Positions 1 to 5,444 of a DNA stretch of 7,919 nucleotides are shown one piece after another. This DNA comes from DASTGO01 sp035719045 (GTDB lineage: Bacteria > Actinomycetota > Actinomycetes > Actinomycetales > Kineosporiaceae), in the NCBI GenBank assembly GCA_035719045.1, contig DASTGO010000200.1, forward strand, positions 1 to 7,919. The letters are read 5' to 3'. Numbering within the stretch: position 1 is the stretch's first letter; the number at the start of each line of letters is the position of its first letter. The notes under the pieces are model-generated. The model was not told where the DNA came from. It saw nothing but the letters and a program-made list of their open reading frames with translations, and searched no databases. The position numbers and the translations under genes were made by a program.

Positions 1-60
1 CAGTTCGTCGTCGATCCTTACGTAGAGTGCGGTCAGGAGGGTGTCCAGGTCTGTCTTCAC
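1..60 (-). CDS. IS982-like transposase, N-terminal fragment (runs off window)
   Basis: Read from a GTG at 60, the minus strand is open to the window edge and encodes 20 residues containing DLDTLLTALYV and RIDDEL. I recognise this as the typical start of actinobacterial IS982-family transposases, DDE enzymes that move a short insertion sequence; the match is from memory. The catalytic part lies off the window. A second in-frame GTG at 78 would add six residues, and the GGAGGG at 83-78 overlaps it, leaving a long gap of about 17 nt to the GTG at 60. The true start is therefore unsettled. Whether the full gene is intact cannot be judged from here. It lies on the same strand as recN, about 70 bp past the recN stop. 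Confidence 0.75.
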   Translation of the reverse strand, partial: MKTDLDTLLTALYVRIDDEL

Positions 61-87
61 AAACCGACCAAAGGGCACCCTCCGCCC

Positions 88-124
88 ATTCCGATCAAGA
101 CGCCACGCCGCGGTCGATCGGAAT
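88..124 (-). repeat. Inverted repeat downstream of recN
   Basis: ATTCCGATC at 88-96 is mirrored by GATCGGAAT at 116-124. On the minus-strand transcript a further 3 bp (GAC/GTC) pair inside after a 2-nt bulge, leaving an 11-nt loop. It starts 8 bases past the recN stop, where a terminator would be expected, but no run of T follows. It may equally belong to the end of the adjacent insertion sequence. Confidence 0.4.
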
Positions 125-131
125 CACTCGT

Positions 132-1889
132 CTAGGCGAGCGCCCGGTCGGCCGAGGCCGTGACCAGGAGTTCCTCCGCATGGGCCTGCGCGGTGTCCGA
201 TTCCTCCATGCCGCCGAGCATCCGGGCCAGCTCCCGGACCCGGCCCTCGTCGTCCAGCAGACGGACCCCGCTCTCGGTGACCTCCCCGTCGCCGGACTTC
301 ACCACCAGCAGATGCCGGTCGGCGAAGGCAGCCACCTGCGGCAGGTGGGTGACGACCAGGACCTGCGAGGTACGGGCCAGCCGGGCCAGGCGGCGGCCGA
401 TCCCCAGCGCGGCCCGCCCGCCGACCCCCGAGTCGACCTCGTCGAAGACGAAGGTGGGCACCGGGTCGGCGGCGCCGAGGACCACCTCCAGGCCCAGCAT
501 CACCCGGGACAGCTCGCCCCCGGACGCCCCCTTCGCCAGCGGCCGCGGCGCGGACCCGGCATGCGGGACCAGTTGGAGCTCCACATCGTCGAACCCCTCC
601 GGACCGGCGGCCAGGGTGACCGGGCCCGCCCCGAGGTCGGCCGGCAGCCCGCCCGGATCGGTCCGCTGCCGGACGTCGACCACGAGCCGCGCGTCCGGCA
701 TGGACAGCTCCGCCAGCTCCGCGGTGACCAACTGCCCGAGGCTCGCCGCGGCCTCCTGCCGGGCCCGGCTGACCTGTCCGCCGAGGTCGCCGAGGGTCTC
801 CCGCAGCTGGTCACGCTCGGCCTGCAGCGCGGCGATCCGGTCGTCATCGCCCTCAAGTTCCAGCAGCCGCAGCGAGGACCGGCGGGCCCAGTCCAGCACC
901 TCGTCGACGGTGCTGCCGTACGCCCGGGTCAGCCCGGCCAGGTCGGCGCGGCGCTGCTCGACGGCCGCCAACCGGGAGGGGTCGGACTCCACGGAGTCGG
1001 CGTAGGAGGCGCATTCGGTGGCCACGTCGGCGGCCAGGTAGCTGAGCTCGGCCAGCCGGTCCGCCAGCGCGGCCAGCTGCGGATCATGGGCGCGGACCTG
1101 TTCCAGGGACCGGCGGGCGGCGTCCACCAGGCCGGCCACATCCGCCGGGCCGGTGGCGTCGTCCGGGTCGCCGGCCAGCGCCAGATGGGCGGTGGTGGCG
1201 GCGGTGCGCAGCTCCTCCGCATGGGCCAGCCGCATCGCCTCGGACTTCAGCTCGACATCCTCACCGGGCAGCGGCTCGACCCGCTCGACCTCGGCCAGGC
1301 CCAGCCGCAGCAGCTCCGCCTCGGAGACGCGCTCACGGGCCTGGTGCACCAGGCCCTCCAGCTCGGCCTGAACCGCCCGCAGCCGCGACCAGGCCGCCCG
1401 GTACCGCTGCAGCGGTTCGGCCACCGCGGGGCCGGCGAACCGGTCCAGGGCCTCCCGCTGCCGTGCCGTGGACTTCAGCCGGAGCTGGTCGCTCTGCCCA
1501 TGCACGGCGACCAGGTCCTCGGCCAGCTCCCCGAGCACACCGACCGGCACCGACCGTCCGCCGAGATGGGCCCGGCCCCGGCCCTCCGCGCTGACCGTCC
1601 GGGACACGATGAGGACGTCTCCGTCGTCCAGTTCGGCCCCCGCCTCCCGGGCCCGGGCCGCCACCGGACCCTGCGGGTCGACCGCCAGCCTGCCCTCGAC
1701 CACCGCCGACGGCTGGCCCTCCCGGACCCGTCCCGGGTCGGACTTGCCACCCATGAGCAGGCCGAGCCCGGTCACGACCATCGTCTTGCCGGCCCCGGTC
1801 TCGCCGGTGACCACGGTCAGTCCCGGCCCGAACTCGAGGACGGCCTCGCGGATCACGCCGAGCCCGCGCAGGCGCATCTCGATCAGCAC
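132..1889 (-). CDS. recN: DNA repair protein RecN
   Basis: RecN is an SMC-like ATPase that acts early in recombinational repair of double-strand breaks, holding DNA ends for RecA loading. The 585-residue product has Walker A GETGAGKT at 29-36, the ABC signature SGGELSR at about 456-462, Walker B FVFDEVD around 480-486 with catalytic Glu 484, and a switch His in VVTHLPQ at 515. The two nucleotide-binding halves are split by a long, charged, helical Ala/Leu/Arg-rich middle that fits the RecN coiled coil. The length is normal for the family. The GTG at 1889 is chosen because GAGGAG precedes it by 5 nt and it places the conserved MRLRGLGVI at the N-terminus. An open frame continues upstream to 2021 but encodes no family sequence. 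The gene appears to have its own promoter region rather than being fused to nadK. Confidence 0.96.
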   Translation of the reverse strand: MLIEMRLRGLGVIREAVLEFGPGLTVVTGETGAGKTMVVTGLGLLMGGKSDPGRVREGQPSAVVEGRLAVDPQGPVAARAREAGAELDDGDVLIVSRTVSAEGRGRAHLGGRSVPVGVLGELAEDLVAVHGQSDQLRLKSTARQREALDRFAGPAVAEPLQRYRAAWSRLRAVQAELEGLVHQARERVSEAELLRLGLAEVERVEPLPGEDVELKSEAMRLAHAEELRTAATTAHLALAGDPDDATGPADVAGLVDAARRSLEQVRAHDPQLAALADRLAELSYLAADVATECASYADSVESDPSRLAAVEQRRADLAGLTRAYGSTVDEVLDWARRSSLRLLELEGDDDRIAALQAERDQLRETLGDLGGQVSRARQEAAASLGQLVTAELAELSMPDARLVVDVRQRTDPGGLPADLGAGPVTLAAGPEGFDDVELQLVPHAGSAPRPLAKGASGGELSRVMLGLEVVLGAADPVPTFVFDEVDSGVGGRAALGIGRRLARLARTSQVLVVTHLPQVAAFADRHLLVVKSGDGEVTESGVRLLDDEGRVRELARMLGGMEESDTAQAHAEELLVTASADRALA

Positions 1890-1959
1890 GACTTCTCCTC
1901 GCAGGCGACGGCGGCCGGACCCCGGTGCCGCCGCGGGTGGGCGGTCGCTTCGGGCGATC

Positions 1960-1982
1960 AGCCTAGGCGGCCCCGCCGTCAG
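1960..1982 (-). promoter_or_regulatory. Candidate recN promoter resembling the RecA-NDp (PafBC-type) motif
   Basis: On the minus strand CTGACGGCG (1982-1974) is followed after exactly 8 nt by TAGGCT (1965-1960). The published mycobacterial LexA-independent damage promoter is TTGTCRGTG-N8-TANNNT, so 6 of 9 upstream positions, the spacing and the TAnnnT -10 agree. Transcription would begin near 1953, about 64 nt before the recN GTG. No LexA-type box (GAAC-N4-GTTC) was seen in the gap. The GC-rich background makes a chance match possible. Confidence 0.38.
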
Positions 1983-1993
1983 GGACGATCCGT

Positions 1994-2034
1994 TGTCCAC
2001 CGGAGTCGAGCCACTGTCCACCGGAGTCGAGCCA
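1994..2034. repeat. Two 20-bp direct repeats at 21-bp spacing upstream of recN
   Basis: The 20-mer TGTCCACCGGAGTCGAGCCA occurs at 1994-2013 and again, identically, at 2015-2034. The 21-bp period is about two helical turns. The pair sits in the nadK-recN gap, ending 11 bp upstream of the candidate -35 element. That is a usual position for tandem activator sites, although recent duplication without function is also possible. Each copy contains the interrupted palindrome TCC-ACC-GGA. Confidence 0.7.
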
Positions 2035-2058
2035 TCATCAGCGGTGCGTCATCGCCAT

Positions 2059-2994
2059 TCACTCACGGCGACGCCGCCGCCCCTCGGCGGGGTGGTCGTC
2101 CGGACGGGCGGGCCCCCGCCAGCCGTGCACCGGCAGCCCGAACTTGGCGACCAGCCGGTCGGTGAACGGGGGACGGGCCAGCCGGGCCAGGCGGACCGGC
2201 TGCCGGGAACGGCGGACCTCCACCCGGGACCCCGGGGGCAGCGGCAGGCTGCGCCGCCCGTCGCACCACAGGACGGCCTCCCCCGGCGGCAGCACCTCGA
2301 CCGCGGGAACCGACGTCGGCGCCACCACCAGCGGGCGCGCGAACAGGGCGTGCGCGCAGATCGGCGCGATCAGCAGCGCCTCCACCTCGGGCCACACCAC
2401 GGGACCGCCCGCGGAGAACGCGTACGCCGTGGAACCCGTGGGGGTGGCCAGCACGACCCCGTCGCAGCCGAACTCGGTCAGCGGGCGCCCGTCCACCTCC
2501 AGGACGACCTCGATCATCCGCTCCCGGCTGGCCTTCTCGACGCTGGCCTCGTTGACCGCCCAGGTCTGTGCGGTGACCTGCCCGTCGACGTCCACGGTGA
2601 CATCGAGGGTCATCCGCTCCTCGACCTCGAACCTGCGGGCGGCCACCCGGCGCACGGTGTCCTCGATGTCGTCCCGCTCCGCCTCCGCCAGGAACCCGAC
2701 CTTGCCGAGGTTCACCCCGAGCAGCGGGACGTCGCTGCCGCGCACCAGTTCGGCCGCGCGCAGGATGGTGCCGTCCCCGCCGAGGACCACGACCAGTTCC
2801 GCGGCGTCCAGCGGGTCGGCCGGGTCGGCCAGATCGACCATGGTCTGCACGTCCGGCGGGAGGGCGACGGCCTCCTCGGGCAGCAGGATCGGCCGCAGCC
2901 CCTCCCGGTGCAGGCCACGGACCAGTTCCTCGGCGGCGACGACCGCGTTGCTGCGCCCGGTGTGCGCGAGGACGACGACGCGCCGGGTGCTCAC
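2059..2994 (-). CDS. nadK: NAD kinase
   Basis: This enzyme phosphorylates NAD to NADP, the source of cellular NADPH, in the cytoplasm. The 311-residue product carries the defining GGDGT loop at 72-76 with catalytic Asp 74, the NE pair at 148-149, and TPTGSTAY at 184-191 that shapes the NAD site. The C-terminal beta-rich domain follows, ending in an Arg-rich tail. The GTG start at 2994 overlaps the tlyA stop (GTGA) and has AAGGAG 7 nt upstream, inside tlyA, which implies translational coupling. The open frame extends upstream to 3468 but only as a shadow of tlyA. Length and motifs are normal for the actinobacterial enzyme (older symbol ppnK). The tlyA-nadK-recN order is conserved in mycobacteria. 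Confidence 0.96.
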   Translation of the reverse strand: MSTRRVVVLAHTGRSNAVVAAEELVRGLHREGLRPILLPEEAVALPPDVQTMVDLADPADPLDAAELVVVLGGDGTILRAAELVRGSDVPLLGVNLGKVGFLAEAERDDIEDTVRRVAARRFEVEERMTLDVTVDVDGQVTAQTWAVNEASVEKASRERMIEVVLEVDGRPLTEFGCDGVVLATPTGSTAYAFSAGGPVVWPEVEALLIAPICAHALFARPLVVAPTSVPAVEVLPPGEAVLWCDGRRSLPLPPGSRVEVRRSRQPVRLARLARPPFTDRLVAKFGLPVHGWRGPARPDDHPAEGRRRRRE

Positions 2995-3836
2995 CCTGCC
3001 GCTCCTTCCGGCGACATGCCCCCGGCCGGGCCGCCGGGGCCCTCGGCGATCGCCCGGGCCAGCTCCTGCTCGTCCAGCGGGCCGGCACCGCGGTGCAGCC
3101 AGAGGAAGTACTCCACATTGCCGCTCGGTCCGGGCAGTGGGCTGGCCACGACGCCCAGCACGCCCAGCCCGAGCCCGGCGGCGGCCGCGGCGACCTCCCG
3201 GACCGCCTCGGCCCGCAGGTGCGGGTCGCGGACCACACCACCGGAGCCCAGCCGCTCCCGCCCGACCTCGAACTGCGGCTTGACCATGAGCACCAGGTCG
3301 GCGTCCGGTGCCGCGACGGACAACAGGGCCGGCAGGACCAGGCGCAGCGAGATGAAGGACAGGTCCCCGACGACCAGCCCGGGGGCGAACGGCAGCATCC
3401 CCGGAACCAGCTCCCGGACGTTCTGCCGGTCCAGGACGCTCACCCGTGGGTCCTGCTGCAGCCGCCACACCAGCTGCCCGTACCCGACGTCGACCGCGGC
3501 GACCCGGGCCGCACCCCGCCGGAGCAGGACGTCGGTGAACCCGCCGGTGCTGGCTCCCGCGTCGAGGCAGTCCTGCCCGTCCACCTGCAATCCGGCCGGC
3601 TGGAACGCGTCCAATGCCCCGACCAGCTTGTGCGCCCCGCGGCTGGCGTAGCCCGGGTCGTCGTCCACGCCCTGCACGACGATCGCGGCGGCCGGGTCGA
3701 CCTGGGTGGCCGGCTTCGTCGCCGTCTGCCCGGCGACCAGCACGTGCCCGGCGCCCACCAGCTCACCGGCATGCTGGCGGGACCGGGCCAGCCCGCGACG
3801 GACCAGCTCGGCATCCAGCCGACGTAACCGACCCAC
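2991..3836 (-). CDS. tlyA: TlyA-type rRNA (cytidine-2'-O)-methyltransferase
   Basis: TlyA methylates ribose 2'-OH groups of rRNA using S-adenosylmethionine. In mycobacteria it modifies a cytidine in 16S helix 44 and one in 23S helix 69, and its loss gives capreomycin resistance. The 281 residues begin with an S4-type RNA-binding domain (about 1-60). An RrmJ/FtsJ-like methyltransferase follows, with SAM motif DAGASTGG at 92-99 and a K-D-K-E tetrad seen as Lys 70 (RGAHK), Asp 158 (VGDLSF), Lys 186 (MVKPQFE) and Glu 242 (NVEYF). The length suggests the longer TlyA-II form, which acts on both subunits. The GTG at 3836 lies 3 nt past the preceding stop, with GAGGA upstream. The stop overlaps the nadK start. 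The 5S gene, and presumably an rrn operon, lies about 4 kb upstream. Confidence 0.95.
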   Translation of the reverse strand: MGRLRRLDAELVRRGLARSRQHAGELVGAGHVLVAGQTATKPATQVDPAAAIVVQGVDDDPGYASRGAHKLVGALDAFQPAGLQVDGQDCLDAGASTGGFTDVLLRRGAARVAAVDVGYGQLVWRLQQDPRVSVLDRQNVRELVPGMLPFAPGLVVGDLSFISLRLVLPALLSVAAPDADLVLMVKPQFEVGRERLGSGGVVRDPHLRAEAVREVAAAAAGLGLGVLGVVASPLPGPSGNVEYFLWLHRGAGPLDEQELARAIAEGPGGPAGGMSPEGAAG

Positions 3837-3839
3837 CGG

Positions 3840-4127
3840 TCAGTCCTCGACGTCGGCCAGGCGGTCCTGCAGACCGCGGTGCACCGCGTCGTACACCGGG
3901 ACCTGGTCCTCCAGCGGGTGCAGCACGGCTTTGGCGACCAGCCGGACGGCCTCGTCGACGACGGCGTCCCCGGTCACCGGAGGTTCGGGGACGTCGATGG
4001 GTTCGGGCTCGTCGGCGACCTCGTCACCGAAGTCCGCGGAACCCTCCTCGCCGTCGGCGGGCCCGAGCACGCCGTCCAGGACGCCGTCGTCGGCCCTGCC
4101 TTCGCTGGGGTACACCCGTCCCACCAC
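3840..4127 (-). CDS. Small acidic conserved-position protein (Rv1693-like)
   Basis: This is a short protein of up to 95 residues and unknown function. The first half is acidic and Pro/Gly-rich with no visible domain. The last 45 or so residues (from VTGDAVVDEAVRL to DRLADVED) look helical and resemble the tiny protein encoded between the HAD phosphatase and tlyA in mycobacteria; both position and sequence character support the call. There is no signal peptide or membrane segment. The start is uncertain: GTG at 4127 or 4124 has a weak ribosome site, while GTG at 4115 has AGGTGG 8 nt upstream and would give 91 residues. It ends 3 nt before tlyA, so it is almost certainly co-transcribed. It also lies in the same frame as the upstream HAD gene with no stop codon in the 57 nt between them. 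Confidence 0.7.
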   Translation of the reverse strand: MVGRVYPSEGRADDGVLDGVLGPADGEEGSADFGDEVADEPEPIDVPEPPVTGDAVVDEAVRLVAKAVLHPLEDQVPVYDAVHRGLQDRLADVED

Positions 4128-4184
4128 CTGCTCGTCGGGCGGCCCTCGGCCGCTGCCGCCTGCCGGTCCGGCGACATGGTCACG

Positions 4185-5273
4185 CTACCGCGCCCAGGTG
4201 ACGCCGGGCTCGAGCGCGTGCAGGGCGTCCAGCAGCGGCGCCGGGTCCACCGCTCCCCCGCCGGCCGGACGTCCGTCCGTCCAGTTCCAGGCGGCCTGGA
4301 CGGCGGCGCGCAGCAGGTCCAGGGCGTCCGGTCCGGGGGTGAGGACGCGCAGCCCGGCCTCGTCCACCGCCACCTCCGCCTGCCGACAGCGGGCCCGGAC
4401 CACGCCGTCGCCGGGGAGCAGTTCCGCCTCCGGTTGCGCCTGGCCGAGGACGGCCAGGTCACGACCCAGGTAGCACGGACGGCGATGGGGCGGGCAGACC
4501 ACCAGGTCCGCCGCACCGGTGACTCCGGTCAGGACGAGCAGCCCGTCCTGACCGGCCGCCCTGGCCCCTTCCAGATCGGTGTCCAGCCGGTCGCCGACCA
4601 CCAACGGGTGCCGGCTGCCGTAGCGGCGGGCGGCCTCGACGAACGAACCCGGGTTCGGCTTGCCGGCGACCTCGTCCGGGCGGCGGCCTGCGGCGTCGGC
4701 GACCAGCCCGACCAGGGCCCCGTTGCCGGGGGCAGGGCCGTGCGGGGTGGGCACGGTCAGGTCGAGGTTCGTGGCCAGCCAGAACAGTCCCGAGCGGACG
4801 GCCCGGGTGCCCTCCGCGAGGTTGCGCCAGGTCAGGTCCGGGTTGAAGCCCTGGACGACGGCCAGGGCGCCCTCGTCCACGCTGCCGACCGGCTGCAGCC
4901 CCTGCTCGGTGAGCGCGGCCTGCAGTCCGTCGCCGCCGATGACCAGCACGGGCGCCCCCGCGGGCAGCCGGCGGGCCAGGACTGCGGCGGCGACCTGCGC
5001 CGAGGTCACCACGTCATCGACGGCGGCATGGATGCCGAGCCGGGTGAGGTGGTCGGCGACCGTCCGGGCGCTGCGGGAGGCGTTGTTGGTGACGAAACTG
5101 ACCCGCATCCCGGACCGCCGGGCTGCGTCCACCGCCTCCGGCGCCCCTGGAACGGCATCCGGGCCGATGTAAAGCACACCGTCCAGATCCAGCAGGGCGA
5201 GGTCGTAGGCCTCGTCCAGCCGCTTCGGGCAGCCCCGCAGCCGTAGACCGGTCACCGTCGCGGATCCTTGCAC
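4185..5273 (-). CDS. HAD-superfamily IIA (NagD-type) phosphatase, possible glycerol-3-phosphate phosphatase
   Basis: This 362-residue product is a cytoplasmic phosphatase that works through an aspartyl-phosphate intermediate. Motif I is DLDG with nucleophile Asp 29 and acid/base Asp 31. Motif II is VTNN around Thr 62. The motif III Lys is 205 (GKPNPG), and motif IV GDRLDTD has the Mg-binding Asp 228 and Asp 233. The layout with a cap between motifs II and III is that of NagD enzymes. About 100 residues after the core (from about 265) exceed a minimal NagD. The mycobacterial protein at this locus, Rv1692, was shown to be a glycerol 3-phosphate phosphatase recycling lipid head groups; assigning that substrate here is by analogy. 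GTG 5273 has GGAGG 4 nt upstream. A GTG at 5255 with AAGGA 9 nt upstream is the alternative (356 residues). Confidence 0.9.
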   Translation of the reverse strand: MQGSATVTGLRLRGCPKRLDEAYDLALLDLDGVLYIGPDAVPGAPEAVDAARRSGMRVSFVTNNASRSARTVADHLTRLGIHAAVDDVVTSAQVAAAVLARRLPAGAPVLVIGGDGLQAALTEQGLQPVGSVDEGALAVVQGFNPDLTWRNLAEGTRAVRSGLFWLATNLDLTVPTPHGPAPGNGALVGLVADAAGRRPDEVAGKPNPGSFVEAARRYGSRHPLVVGDRLDTDLEGARAAGQDGLLVLTGVTGAADLVVCPPHRRPCYLGRDLAVLGQAQPEAELLPGDGVVRARCRQAEVAVDEAGLRVLTPGPDALDLLRAAVQAAWNWTDGRPAGGGAVDPAPLLDALHALEPGVTWAR

Positions 5274-5376
5274 GCAGCCTCCTCGACTCGGCGCGGACGA
5301 CGGGCGCACCTCGCCCCGACCGGTACGCCCGAGCGGCCGCCCCGGCCGAACCGGGACGGGTTCCGCGCACACTCCG

Positions 5377-5403
5377 GCCGGGCGGATCGATCCCGCCCGG
5401 CCC
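5377..5403 (-). terminator. GC-rich hairpin after the TPR-protein gene
   Basis: GGCCGGGCGG at 5377-5386 pairs perfectly with CCGCCCGGCC at 5394-5403 around a 7-nt loop, about 40 nt past the stop at 5445. There is no T tract on either side, so this would be a hairpin-only terminator of the kind common in actinobacteria. It is symmetrical and could form in either direction. In the rest of the 5274-5444 gap I found no convincing -35/-10 pair for the HAD gene. Confidence 0.5.
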
Positions 5404-5418
5404 TGCCATCCTCGACGC

Positions 5419-5438
5419 CGGCCACGTAACCGGCCACG
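5419..5438. repeat. Short direct repeat CCGGCCAC x2
   Basis: CCGGCCAC occurs at 5419-5426 and 5431-5438, separated by GTAA. It lies between the stop of the TPR-protein gene and the downstream hairpin. It may be part of a secondary fold or simply GC-rich sequence; no function can be assigned. Confidence 0.35.
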
Positions 5439-5444
5439 GGACCC

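Larger units (their letters stand above)
1..131 (-). mobile_element. Probable left end of an IS982-family insertion sequence, boundary unresolved
   Basis: The transposase start at 60 implies that the element's left end lies somewhere between it and the recN stop at 132. I could not identify a terminal inverted repeat with certainty, because the other end is outside the window. A 9-bp inverted repeat at 88-96 and 116-124 and an ACCG starting at 114 on the minus strand are the only candidates for end structure. The whole interval is given as an upper limit. Confidence 0.4.

Noticed and set aside
1890..2021. N-terminal extension of RecN to 2021
   Set aside because: The 44 extra residues are not family-like and would run across the promoter-like motif and direct repeats. 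The GTG at 1889 has a good ribosome site and family-typical start.
27..2165. Long plus-strand open frame opposite recN and the end of nadK
   Set aside because: It is a GC-rich antisense shadow: low-complexity Gln/Pro/Arg/Gly residues with no domain, while the minus strand encodes clear RecN and NAD kinase motifs.
2995..3468. Upstream extension of the NAD kinase frame
   Set aside because: It lies entirely within tlyA and is Gly/Arg/Ala-rich shadow sequence. The GTG at 2994 has an AAGGAG site and the expected N-terminus.
5274..5376. ECF sigma promoter (GGAAC ... GTT) ahead of the HAD gene
   Set aside because: GGAAC and the following GGTTC are only about 7 nt apart, far too close for a -35/-10 pair; they are instead a small inverted repeat.
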